Source: Longispora albida DSM 44784
GTDB lineage: Bacteria > Actinomycetota > Actinomycetes > Mycobacteriales > Micromonosporaceae
Direction of reading: 5' to 3'
NCBI RefSeq assembly: GCF_000379825.1
Contig: NZ_KB903819.1
Coordinates: forward strand, 58,250 to 122,249
DNA length: 64,000 nucleotides
Position numbers and translations under genes: made by a program
In this document: positions 53,004 to 60,963 of the stretch, one piece after another
How the letters are laid out: every line of letters starts with the position of its first letter
Position numbering within the stretch: the first letter of the stretch is position 1
Notes under the pieces: generated by a model
The model's database searches: none
What the model was told of the DNA's origin: nothing
What the model saw: only the letters and a program-made list of their open reading frames with translations

Positions 53004-54002
53004 ATGTCGCGTTTCGCGCGTTCGGCCGCTGGCCGGTTCGCCATCGGCCTGACCGGCCTGGCCCTGGCCGCCAGCCTTGCCGCCTGCGGTAACACCAAGG
53101 ACGGTGACAAGCCGGCCGCCGGTACGAGCAGCGCGGCCGCCGACACCACCTCGGTGTTCCCCCGCACGGTCACCCACGACAAGGGCACGACGGAGCTGAA
53201 GGCCAAGCCGCAGCGGATCATCGCCCTCGACAACAGCCTCGTGGAGGCCGTCGTCCTCCTGGAGCGGCCGCTGGTCGGCGGGATCGCGTCCTACCGCAAC
53301 CAGAAGACGTTCCCGGACTACCTGGGCGCGGCGGTGAAGGACACCAAGGACATCGGGCCGCTCGACAACCCGAACCTGGAGCTGATCGCCTCCCTCAAGC
53401 CGGACCTGATCGTGTCGGCCACGGTGCGCCACGACGCGCTGTACGACAAGCTCAAGGCCATCGCGCCGACGGTGTTCGTGAAGACCACCGGCCCGATCTG
53501 GAAGGACAACGTCAAGCTCCTCGGCCAGGCACTGGGCGAGGAGAAGAAGGCGGCTGACAAGCTCGGCGCCTACGAGGCGCGGGCCAAGAAGATCGGCGAC
53601 GCGGTCAACGCCAAGGCTTCGAACCCGACGATCTCGGTCGTCCGGTTCGTCGACGGCCCGACCCGCCTCATGGCGCACAGCAGCTTCGCGGGCATCGTCC
53701 TCAAGGACGCCGGCCTCAAGCGGCCCGACGCGCAGGCCAAGGACACCTTCGCCGTCGAGATCAGCGAGGAGCAGATCGGCCTCGCCGACGCCAGCTACAT
53801 CTTCGTCACCACCTACGCCGGCGGTGCCGACCGCAAGGCCAAGTTCGAGGCGAACCCGCTGTGGCAGCGTCTCAAGGGCGTGCAGGACAAGCACGTCACC
53901 GAGGTCAAGGACGAACTGTGGATGACGTCCGTGTCCGTCCAGGGCGCCCACTTCATCCTCGACGACATCGCCAAGACGTTCGGCGTCGACGCCGCGAAGT
54001 AA
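53004..54002 (+). CDS. Iron-siderophore ABC transporter substrate-binding lipoprotein
   Basis: 332 residues. Lipoprotein signal with lipobox LAAC (cysteine near residue 28), then an SGS/Thr-rich linker. The periplasmic-binding fold of the FepB/FecB class has HDKGTTELKAKPQRIIALDNSLVEAVVLLERPLVGGIASY at the start, then GPLDNPNLELIASLKPDLIV, VVRFVDGPTRLMAHSSFAGIVLKDAG, and EISEEQIGLADASYIFVTTYAG. It captures ferric siderophore at the membrane surface and delivers it to the upstream permeases. Two iron boxes drive it separately from the permease operon, with GAGGAG nine bases before ATG. Confidence 0.94.
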   Translation: MSRFARSAAGRFAIGLTGLALAASLAACGNTKDGDKPAAGTSSAAADTTSVFPRTVTHDKGTTELKAKPQRIIALDNSLVEAVVLLERPLVGGIASYRNQKTFPDYLGAAVKDTKDIGPLDNPNLELIASLKPDLIVSATVRHDALYDKLKAIAPTVFVKTTGPIWKDNVKLLGQALGEEKKAADKLGAYEARAKKIGDAVNAKASNPTISVVRFVDGPTRLMAHSSFAGIVLKDAGLKRPDAQAKDTFAVEISEEQIGLADASYIFVTTYAGGADRKAKFEANPLWQRLKGVQDKHVTEVKDELWMTSVSVQGAHFILDDIAKTFGVDAAK

Positions 54003-54025
54003 GCACCGCGCAGTAAGCGACACCC

Positions 54026-54064
54026 GGATGGCCGTCAGTCCTGTATGGACTGGCGGCCATCCGC
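54026..54064. terminator. Bidirectional hairpin after substrate-binding gene
   Basis: CGGATGGCCG (54026-54035) with CGGCCATCCG (54055-54064) plus inner CAGTCC/GGACTG. It sits between the stop of the binding protein and that of the convergent phosphotransferase. Confidence 0.82.
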
Positions 54065-54066
54065 CA

Positions 54067-54804
54067 TCACAGGAGAGATTCCCGGTTACCTGCGAGCCAG
54101 GCAGCCTCGGCGTCGATCTGCCGCACGTCACCGCGCTCCAGGAACGAGTCCCAGGGCGCGATTCCCTCGGTACCGAGCCGCACGATCCGCTCCCGCTCCC
54201 GCCGCTGCAACCCGGCCAGCGCGTCGAGCACAGCGACCGGTTCGGCGCCGTAGACGGAGCACAGTAGTTCGAGGCGCTCGCGGGCACCGGGAGCCGGGCC
54301 GCGCAGCGGGACCGCGTACCAGGCCAGGTGTGCGAGGTCCTCGATCGGCTCGCCGGGTTCGGCGAAGTCCCAGTCGATGAAGCCGGCCAGCTCCGTTCCC
54401 TGCCACACGGAGTTCCACGGGCCGAGGTCGCCGTGCCGGATGATCTGCCCTTCCCGCCAGGTCAGGCCGGGTACGAACCAGTCAGCGCCCGCCGGCGGGC
54501 GGAAGTCACGGACAGCGGCGTGGTATTCGGCGAGCCACGTGGCCAGCGCGACGATCCCGGAGGGCTCGGTCAGGGCCGGTGGCCACGGCCGCCGCGCCGT
54601 CTCGCCCGGCAGGAACGACAGGATCTCGCGGCCCTCGGCGTCGATCCCGAGCGCCCGGGGCGCGCGGGTGAACCCGGCGCTCTCCAGGTGGGCCAGCAGC
54701 GCGTGCACCACCGGCGTCCACCGCCCGCACGGCCGGCGGATGGTGTCACCGACCCGCAGAACCGTCGTGACGCTGCCGCTCGCCGTCTCCCCGTCCCCGA
54801 TCAT
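54067..54804 (-). CDS. Aminoglycoside-phosphotransferase-fold kinase, small
   Basis: 245 residues. APH-family motifs: IIRHGDLGPWNSVWQ (Brenner loop HGDxxxxN with catalytic Asp), GFIDWDFAEPGEPIEDLAHLAWYAVPL (DxD Mg site). The N-lobe is shorter than in full APH enzymes. Unlike the gene at 11434, the catalytic residues are all standard. TAGGGT (54811-54816) six bases before the ATG suggests a leaderless mRNA. Substrate is unknown. Confidence 0.85.
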   Translation of the reverse strand: MIGDGETASGSVTTVLRVGDTIRRPCGRWTPVVHALLAHLESAGFTRAPRALGIDAEGREILSFLPGETARRPWPPALTEPSGIVALATWLAEYHAAVRDFRPPAGADWFVPGLTWREGQIIRHGDLGPWNSVWQGTELAGFIDWDFAEPGEPIEDLAHLAWYAVPLRGPAPGARERLELLCSVYGAEPVAVLDALAGLQRRERERIVRLGTEGIAPWDSFLERGDVRQIDAEAAWLAGNRESLL

Positions 54805-54838
54805 GACGGAACCCTACCGCCGGCCCAGGGCCGCCTGG

Positions 54839-55516
54839 TCAGGACCAGCCCGGCTGCACCAGGCCCGACTCGTACGCCCAGATCACCAGCTGGGCCCGGT
54901 CCCGCGCGCCGAGCTTCACCATCGCCCGCGACACGTGGGTCTTGGCCGTGGCCGGGGAGACGAACAGCTTCGCCGCGATCTCCTCGTTGGTCAGCCCGCC
55001 GGCGACGAGGGCCATCACCTCGCGCTCACGGTCGGTGAGCACGTCGAGGCTGGCTGACGGCGGCGCGGACCGGGGCCGGGACCTGCTGGCGAACTCGGCG
55101 ATGAGCTTGCGGGTGACTCCGGGCGACAGCAGCGCGTCGCCCCTGGCCACCACCCGTACCGCCTGGATCAGGTCGGCGGGCTCGGTGTCCTTGACCAGGA
55201 AGCCGCTCGCCCCGGACCTGACGGCCTCGAAGACGTACTCGTCGAGCTCGAACGTGGTGAGGATGACCACCCGCACGGCGGCCAGGGCCGGGTCGGCGCA
55301 GATCAGCCGGGTCGCGGCGAGCCCGTCCGTGCCCGGCATCCTGATGTCCATCAGCACCACGTCCGGCTGGTACGTGACCGCCAGCCGCGCGGCCTCCGCC
55401 CCGTCCGGGGCCTCGGCCACCACCTCAATGCCCTCCTGCGCGGCGAGCAGCGCCCGGAACCCGGCCCGCACCAGCGCCTGGTCGTCGGCCAGCAGTACCC
55501 GGACCACATCCGTCAT
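54839..55516 (-). CDS. NarL/LuxR-family response regulator
   Basis: 225 residues. Receiver domain 1-120 with acidic pocket D11-D12, phospho-acceptor D57 (VLMDIRMPG), switch Thr (ILTTFE) and Lys in LVKDTEP. C-terminal LuxR HTH (TDREREVMALVAGGLTNEEIAAKLFVSPATAKTHVSRAMVKLGARDRAQLV). Translation starts in an ATGA overlap with the sensor kinase. It presumably controls a small set of genes in response to the kinase; targets are unknown. Confidence 0.94.
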   Translation of the reverse strand: MTDVVRVLLADDQALVRAGFRALLAAQEGIEVVAEAPDGAEAARLAVTYQPDVVLMDIRMPGTDGLAATRLICADPALAAVRVVILTTFELDEYVFEAVRSGASGFLVKDTEPADLIQAVRVVARGDALLSPGVTRKLIAEFASRSRPRSAPPSASLDVLTDREREVMALVAGGLTNEEIAAKLFVSPATAKTHVSRAMVKLGARDRAQLVIWAYESGLVQPGWS

Positions 55517-56670
55517 GACGGCAGCCTCGCGTACACCCGGAATCCTCCTTCGGCTCGTGGCCCGGCGACCAAGGTACCGCCGAGCGCCTCCGCCCGTTCC
55601 CGCATGCCCGTCAGCCCGTTCCCTTCACTGGCCAGCCCGCCGGCCCCGTCGTCGAGTACTTCCACCGTCACGGCTCCCGGTTCGTAGCCGACGTTGAGGC
55701 GTGCCGTGCTGACCTCCGCGTGCCGGTACACATTGGTCAGTGCTTCCTGGGCGATCCTGAAAGCGGCGAGATCCACGCTGTCCGGCAGGTCCCGGGGTTC
55801 GCCCGTGACGGCCAGCCGGACGTCGAGCCCCGACACGGCGAGCCGGCCGAGCAGCTCCTCCAGCCGGGCCAGCCCGGGCGCTGGCGCACGCGGTGCCTCC
55901 TCGTCCACCCGCCGCAGCATGCCCAGGGTCGAACGCAGCTCCTGCAACGTTTCCTTGCTCGCGGCCTTGATCACGGTCAGCGCCTCGCGCGCCTGTTCCG
56001 GGTTGCCGTCGAGCAGGTGCAGCGCGACGCCCGCCTGCACATTGATCAGGGAGATGTTGTGCGCGATGACGTCGTGCAGCTCGCGGGCGATCCGCAGCCG
56101 CTCGTCGCTCGACTGCCGCTTGTGCTCCTCGGCGCGGGTCTTGGCGATCTCGATGAACCGCAGCCGCTGCGCGCGGAACAGCTCCCCGGCCAGGATCACC
56201 CCGATCGGGATCAGGATGCCAGCCAGCCACTTGCCCTCAAGGTAGACGTAGAGGGCACTTCCAAGAACAGCCAGCGGCCAGGCCAGCCTTTTGTGTCCAG
56301 TATGGACAGTGAGAAAAAGCGCTATCAGGTACCCGGCGGCGACCGGCCCGCGCGGATAGTCCAGCGCCAGATAACCCCCCGTCGCGGCCAGCGCGACCGG
56401 CATCGGGATCGCGTAGTGCGCCCGACCGGCGTAGAGCACCAGGGCCGACAGGACCAGCAGCGCGTACCCGGCGACGTCCAGCGGCCGGTGCCCCGCGACC
56501 GGAGCCCAGCTCGCCCCAGCCACCTGGATGATCGCGACGACGATCGGGAGCTTGTGCAGCCGCCACGACGGCGGGCGCGGAATCCGCCACGGCTGGTACG
56601 CGTACGGCCTGGGATGAGGCCGCCGCTGTCTGGGCTCACGCCTGGGCCCGCGCGGGTGGTTCCGGTGCAC
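55513..56670 (-). CDS. NarX-type sensor histidine kinase
   Basis: 385 residues from GTG 56670 (alternative starts cannot be excluded). An Arg/Pro-rich cytoplasmic N-terminus of about 40 residues is followed by about five membrane helices (45-170), a HisKA_3 dimerisation/phosphoacceptor helix (SDERLRIARELHDVIAHNISLINVQAGVALHLL with His), and an HATPase_c domain (AFRIAQEALTNVYRHAEVSTARLNVGYEPGAVTVEVLDDGAGG; GNGLTGMRERAEALGGTL). The four or five helices without an extracellular domain suggest sensing within the membrane. Coupled to the response regulator. Confidence 0.9.
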   Translation of the reverse strand: MHRNHPRGPRREPRQRRPHPRPYAYQPWRIPRPPSWRLHKLPIVVAIIQVAGASWAPVAGHRPLDVAGYALLVLSALVLYAGRAHYAIPMPVALAATGGYLALDYPRGPVAAGYLIALFLTVHTGHKRLAWPLAVLGSALYVYLEGKWLAGILIPIGVILAGELFRAQRLRFIEIAKTRAEEHKRQSSDERLRIARELHDVIAHNISLINVQAGVALHLLDGNPEQAREALTVIKAASKETLQELRSTLGMLRRVDEEAPRAPAPGLARLEELLGRLAVSGLDVRLAVTGEPRDLPDSVDLAAFRIAQEALTNVYRHAEVSTARLNVGYEPGAVTVEVLDDGAGGLASEGNGLTGMRERAEALGGTLVAGPRAEGGFRVYARLPS

Positions 56671-56832
56671 CCTCGCAGCGTAGCCAGCCCGGCTGTGCCC
56701 CGCGTCAGCTCCAGGGAGTGCACGGACAGCACGCTGCGTACTCCCCCGGGAGTAGCCGAGGTGCCGTCCCCCAGCCGGCGCGGCAGGCCCCTCCCGCTCC
56801 GCACACTGGGCAGGAGTCACGAGGAGGTCACC

Positions 56833-57327
56833 ATGTTCGAGGAGCCCGGCCCGGTGCGCGTGTCCACCACGGAACGCGAACGGGTCATCTCGGTCCTGCG
56901 CACGGCGCTCGCCGAGGGCATGCTCACCCTGGAGGAAGCCGAGGAACGCGAGGCCGTGGTGTACGCGGCCAGGTACCGGCACGAGCTCGACGCCGTGCTC
57001 ACCGACCTGCCGCGCGCGCTGCACTGGCGCACCCCGGAGGCCACGGCCGCCCGGAGGAGGTGGGGACGGTACAAGGCTTCGGCCGGTCTCGTGCTGCTCG
57101 GCGCGCTGATCGGCGGGGTGGCCGCGACCGGCCACTTCTTCTGGCCGCTGATCCCGATCGTGCTGATCGGGCTGGCGATCGCGAAGAAGCGGCACTGGTA
57201 CCGGCACGGCGGCTTCGGCTATCCGCACTTCCGGGGCGGATCGTGCCACGGCCGCAGGCACCACGGCTACCGGCACCGCACGCACGGCTACAAGCACGGC
57301 GGCCCCCAGGCGGCACCGGCCGCCTGA
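56833..57327 (+). CDS. DUF1707 domain membrane protein with His-rich tail
   Basis: 164 residues from ATG 56833 (GAGGAGGT 4-5 bases before). The DUF1707 (SHOCT-like) domain is at about 8-58 (VRVSTTERERVISVLRTALAEGMLTLEEAEEREAVVYAARYRHELDAVLTDLP), then two membrane helices (about 80-120), then a strongly His/Gly/Arg-rich tail (CHGRRHHGYRHRTHGYKHGG) that could bind metal ions. Divergent from the histidine kinase gene, so perhaps a target of that system. Confidence 0.85.
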   Translation: MFEEPGPVRVSTTERERVISVLRTALAEGMLTLEEAEEREAVVYAARYRHELDAVLTDLPRALHWRTPEATAARRRWGRYKASAGLVLLGALIGGVAATGHFFWPLIPIVLIGLAIAKKRHWYRHGGFGYPHFRGGSCHGRRHHGYRHRTHGYKHGGPQAAPAA

Positions 57328-57343
57328 CCCGCCACGGCAGCGT

Positions 57344-57375
57344 GGCCGGGCACGGGACGCACCCCGCGCCCGGCC
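57344..57375 (+). terminator. Hairpin after DUF1707 gene
   Basis: GGCCGGGC (57344-57351) pairs with GCCCGGCC (57368-57375) plus an inner CGGG/CCCG pairing, 16 bases after the stop. Confidence 0.7.
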
Positions 57376-57411
57376 GCCCTGCATGTAGTCATATGCCGGT
57401 ATTGTCCGGTC

Positions 57412-58686
57412 GTGATTCTTGACCAGCAGCAGACCACCAGCCTGCGCCGCCTCGCCGTCGCCAGTTTCGCCGGCACGACGATCGAGTTCTACGACTTCTT
57501 CGCGTACGGCATCGCGGCCGCGCTCGTCTTCGGCCAGGTCTTCTTCCCGGCCCTCGACCCGCTGAGCGGCACCCTCGCCTCCTTCTCCACGTACGCCGTC
57601 GCCTTCGCCTCCCGCCCGCTGGGCTCTGTGGTGTTCGGCCACTTCGGAGACCGCTACGGCCGCAAGAGCACCCTGGTCGGCGCGCTGCTCCTGATGGGCG
57701 CGGCGACGTTCGCGATCGGCCTGCTGCCCGGGTACACCTCGATCGGCATCGCGGCCCCCGTGATCCTGGTCGTGCTCCGCTTCCTCCAGGGCTTCGGGCT
57801 GGGCGGCGAGTGGGGCGGGGCCGCGCTGCTGGCCGCCGAGCACGCGCCACAGGCCAAACGCGGCCTGTACGCCGTCTTCCCCCAGCTCGGCCCGACCGTC
57901 GGCTTCATCGCCGCCAACGCCGTGTTCCTGGCCGTCACGCTGGCCGTGAGCCCGGAGGCGTTCCTGGCCTGGGGCTGGCGGATCCCGTTCCTGCTCAGCG
58001 CCACCCTCGTCATGGCAGGTCTGTACGTCCGCCTCAAGGTCCTCGAAACACCCGTGTTCGCCGCCTCGGCCCCCGTCGCCAGTCCCCTCAGGACGGTCGT
58101 CCGGCACCAGTGGCGCGAGCTGCTCCTGGGCAGCGGGGCGATGGTCGTGCAGTACACCTTCTTCTACACCGCGACCGCGTACTGCCTCGCCTACACCACC
58201 ACTGTCCTCGGCCTCGACCGCAGCCTCGTCCTCGTGCTCGCCATGGCCGCGATCGCCGCCAAGGGCCTCGCGACGTGGTGGGGCGCGGGTTTCGGCCAGC
58301 GCTACGGCCGCCGCCGCGTGCTCCTGCTCAGCTACACCGGCGCGTTCTGCTGGGCCTTCGTCCTCTTCCCGCTCCTCGACACCGCCGACCCGTGGCTCGT
58401 GCTGCTCGCCCTAGCCGGCACCCTCGGCGTGGCCGGCTTCGGCTACGGGGTCATGGGCGCCGTCCTCCCCGAGCTGTTCACGACCGCCTGCCGCTACACC
58501 GGCGCCGGCCTCGCGTACAACCTCGGCGGCGTGGTCGGCGGGGCACTCCCCCCGATCGTCGCGACCCGCCTCCAGACCACCCACGGCTCGTCCTCCGTCG
58601 CCCTGTACCTGGCGGCGATGGCCGTCCTCAGCCTCCTCTGTGTCCTCAAGCTCCCCGAAACCCGCGACCGGAACCTGGCTGACTAG
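57412..58686 (+). CDS. MHS-family MFS transporter
   Basis: 424 residues from GTG 57412; TATTGT six bases upstream suggests a leaderless mRNA. Twelve membrane helices. MHS signature: ASFAGTTIEFYDFFAYGIAAALVFGQVFFP, the loop-2 MFS motif FGDRYGRKSTLVGALLLMG, and LRFLQGFGLGGEWGGAALLAAEHAP. Relatives (ShiA, ProP, KgtP) take up shikimate, proline/betaine or dicarboxylates by proton symport; the substrate cannot be assigned. It converges on the TetR gene, with no terminator in the 10-base gap. Confidence 0.92.
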   Translation: MILDQQQTTSLRRLAVASFAGTTIEFYDFFAYGIAAALVFGQVFFPALDPLSGTLASFSTYAVAFASRPLGSVVFGHFGDRYGRKSTLVGALLLMGAATFAIGLLPGYTSIGIAAPVILVVLRFLQGFGLGGEWGGAALLAAEHAPQAKRGLYAVFPQLGPTVGFIAANAVFLAVTLAVSPEAFLAWGWRIPFLLSATLVMAGLYVRLKVLETPVFAASAPVASPLRTVVRHQWRELLLGSGAMVVQYTFFYTATAYCLAYTTTVLGLDRSLVLVLAMAAIAAKGLATWWGAGFGQRYGRRRVLLLSYTGAFCWAFVLFPLLDTADPWLVLLALAGTLGVAGFGYGVMGAVLPELFTTACRYTGAGLAYNLGGVVGGALPPIVATRLQTTHGSSSVALYLAAMAVLSLLCVLKLPETRDRNLAD

Positions 58687-58696
58687 CCACGCCGAG

Positions 58697-59287
58697 CTAG
58701 CTGGCCAGCCCGAATCCCTCCACGGCAGCCCTCGCCAGGTCGGCGGCCCCGGGCCCGGCCGGCGCCACGTCCACCCCGGCGAAGTGGTCGAGGAACGCCC
58801 GCTGGAAGCAGGCCCCGATCAGCAGCGCGGCTGCCGCGTCCGGCTGGGCCTCCGGGCCGATCCGGCCCTGTTCCTGCTCGGCCCGCAGGTAGGCCGCCAG
58901 GCCGTCGTTCGCCAGGTGCGGCCCGCCGTTGACCTTCCGGAGTGCCTCCCGCTGGGCCGCCAGCAGGCGGGGCTCGGCGAACAGCGACGCGGCCATCGGG
59001 AACGTCTGCCGGTAGTGCTCCAGCGCCGCCTCGGTGAACTCGGTCAGGTTCCCGAGCACAGTGCCCTGCCCGACCCGCCCCGGCAGCCCCTGTACCAGCC
59101 GGAAGAACGACGGCATCCGCTCCAGCTGCACCCGCGTGACCAGGTCCTCCTTGTCCCGGAAGTTCTTGTAGATGGTCGCCTCGGCGAAACCGGCCACCCG
59201 GGCGATCTCCCTGGTGGTCGTCTTCGCCAGCCCGAGCCGTCCGATCACCTCGGCCGCTGCGTCCAGGATCCTGTCGCGTGTTGTCAC
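58697..59287 (-). CDS. TetR-family repressor of the SGNH hydrolase operon
   Basis: 196 residues from GTG 59287 (AGAAGG upstream; GTG 59293 is also possible). The TetR_N domain is standard (RDRILDAAAEVIGRLGLAKTTTREIARVAGFAEATIYKNFRDKEDL). The C-terminal ligand domain is not assignable. It is divergent from two SGNH hydrolases and the spacer contains two palindromes, fully consistent with self- and target repression. Confidence 0.9.
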   Translation of the reverse strand: MTTRDRILDAAAEVIGRLGLAKTTTREIARVAGFAEATIYKNFRDKEDLVTRVQLERMPSFFRLVQGLPGRVGQGTVLGNLTEFTEAALEHYRQTFPMAASLFAEPRLLAAQREALRKVNGGPHLANDGLAAYLRAEQEQGRIGPEAQPDAAAALLIGACFQRAFLDHFAGVDVAPAGPGAADLARAAVEGFGLAS

Positions 59288-59307
59288 GGTCACACCTTCT
59301 TGACGGG

Positions 59308-59349
59308 GTGAGTGCTTACTCACCATCGTAGTGGTGAGTAAGCACTCAC
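59308..59349. promoter_or_regulatory. Twin TetR operators in divergent spacer
   Basis: GTGAGTGCTTACTCAC (59308-59323) and GTGAGTAAGCACTCAC (59334-59349) are each palindromic (GTGAGT-N4-ACTCAC), and the two are inverted copies of each other, forming perfect 17-bp arms with an 8-base spacer. Two TetR dimers could bind 26 bp apart (centre to centre). Confidence 0.85.
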
Positions 59350-59369
59350 TAACCAAGAGGGTGACAGCT

Positions 59370-60089
59370 ATGAAGATCGTGTGTACCGGGGACAGCCTCA
59401 CCCGCGCCCAGGTCAGCGCCGACTACGTCCAGATGCTCCGCGAACGGCCGGCCGGCGTGGGCGGCTGGGACGTCACCAGCGCGGGGGTGAACTACGAGCT
59501 CTCGTCCGGCCTCCGCGCCCGCATCGGCGAGGTGATCGACTCCGACCCCGACATCGTCACTGTCCTCATCGGTACCAACGACCTGCGGTCCGCGCTGTCC
59601 GCCAAGGACGCCGCCTCGCTCCGCAAGCGCTGGAAGCTCACCAGTGCCCCCACCGCCGCCACGTACCGCGAGAACCTGTCCGCGATCGTCAGCCGCCTCC
59701 ACGCCAGCACCCACGCCCGCGTGGCCCTCCTGTCCCCGCCCGTCATCGGCGAGGACCCCGGCTCGACGCCGAACCAGCTGGCAGCCACGTACGCCGCGAT
59801 CGTCCGCGAGGTGGCCACCGAACACGGGGCCACCTACCTGCCACTCTTCGAGCAGATGCTGGACTACCTGCGCACCCACCACCAGCAGCCCCGCACGGCC
59901 TTCCGCCCCGGAGTCCTGCTCGCCGCCACGGCGGCAACGCAGCACTTCGTCCTCCGCCGGAGCTTCGACAGCATCTCCCGTTCCCGGGGCCTGCGCCTGA
60001 CCACGGACACGATCCACCTCAACAACCGGGGCGCCACCATGATCGCCGACCTGATCAGCACTTTCGCCACCCAGAACCGGCAGTACTGA
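59370..60089 (+). CDS. SGNH/GDSL hydrolase, intracellular
   Basis: 239 residues. Block I GDSLT (residues 7-11, Ser9 nucleophile), block III GTND (about 70-73), and block V DTIH (catalytic Asp/His near the C-terminus, TTDTIHLNN). No signal peptide. ATG has AGAGGG upstream. It is the first gene of a two-gene unit controlled by the divergent TetR. Likely an esterase or carbohydrate deacetylase; substrate unknown. It and its neighbour are paralogues. Confidence 0.88.
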   Translation: MKIVCTGDSLTRAQVSADYVQMLRERPAGVGGWDVTSAGVNYELSSGLRARIGEVIDSDPDIVTVLIGTNDLRSALSAKDAASLRKRWKLTSAPTAATYRENLSAIVSRLHASTHARVALLSPPVIGEDPGSTPNQLAATYAAIVREVATEHGATYLPLFEQMLDYLRTHHQQPRTAFRPGVLLAATAATQHFVLRRSFDSISRSRGLRLTTDTIHLNNRGATMIADLISTFATQNRQY

Positions 60090-60091
60090 CC

Positions 60092-60898
60092 ATGCGGCAG
60101 CCACCGCCGAAACGACGGCTGCTCACGACGCTGGCCATCTTCCTGGCTGGTGTACTCACCGGAGCGCTCGCCCTGGCAGGAACCGCAGGCTACCTGGCCT
60201 TCGCCCGCCCAGCCACGAACCCGCCAGCCCAAGCCTGTCCCGCTGCCAGCCCCCGGCTGCCCATCGTGGTCACAGCCGGCGCGAGTGCGACACAAGGCGC
60301 CCTCGGGGCCGACTGGGTCGGCACCCTGCGCACCCAGCACCCCGCCTACGAGTTCGTCAATGCTGGCGTCAACGGCAGCACCAGCGCGGACCTCCTGGCC
60401 CGGATCCCGTCCATCACAGCCTGCAGTCCCGCCGCAGTCACGATCCTCATCGGCGCCAACGACGTCCGTAACGGGGTCCCGCCCACCACCTACCGGACCA
60501 ACCTGGAAGGCATCGTCACGAAGCTCGCACCCTCGGGCGCGCGGATAGCCCTCATGTCCCTGCCGCCGCTGGGCGAAGACCTCACCGGCCCGATGAACCG
60601 GAAACTCCACGAGTACAACGCCGTCATCCGCGAAACAGCCACCCGCTTCACGCTCACGTACCTACCTGTCAACGAGAACATGACGGCCTACCTGTCCGAG
60701 CACCCCGCCACCCGCAGCCCATACGACTTCAGTTTCCCCCTGGCGCTTACGGCCGCGACCCAGCACTACATACTCGGCCGCAGCTGGGACGAGATAGCGG
60801 ACCGCGCGGGCCGCCAGCTCCTCGTCGACCACATCCACCTCACCAACCGGGCAGGCACCATCGTCACCGCCCTGGTCAGCTCCTGGCTGTCTACCTGA
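60092..60898 (+). CDS. SGNH hydrolase paralogue, membrane-anchored, with altered block I
   Basis: 268 residues, beginning two bases after the stop of the first SGNH gene. Signal anchor (RRLLTTLAIFLAGVLTGALALAGTAGYLAFA). SGNH blocks: GASATQG in place of GDSL (nucleophile Ser kept, Asp and Leu replaced), GAND for block III, and DHIH for block V. It is probably an exported version of the upstream enzyme; the loss of the block I Asp is unusual, although Gly and Asn of the oxyanion hole remain. Confidence 0.85.
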   Translation: MRQPPPKRRLLTTLAIFLAGVLTGALALAGTAGYLAFARPATNPPAQACPAASPRLPIVVTAGASATQGALGADWVGTLRTQHPAYEFVNAGVNGSTSADLLARIPSITACSPAAVTILIGANDVRNGVPPTTYRTNLEGIVTKLAPSGARIALMSLPPLGEDLTGPMNRKLHEYNAVIRETATRFTLTYLPVNENMTAYLSEHPATRSPYDFSFPLALTAATQHYILGRSWDEIADRAGRQLLVDHIHLTNRAGTIVTALVSSWLST

Positions 60899-60916
60899 AC
60901 AGAACGCGCCCAGACG

Positions 60917-60954
60917 CGCGATGCCCGGGCTGCCACAGCAACCCGGGCATCGCG
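60917..60954. terminator. Bidirectional hairpin between SGNH and M4 genes
   Basis: Perfect 13-bp arms 60917-60929 and 60942-60954 with a 12-base loop. Confidence 0.85.
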
Positions 60955-60963
60955 GCAGAGCTC

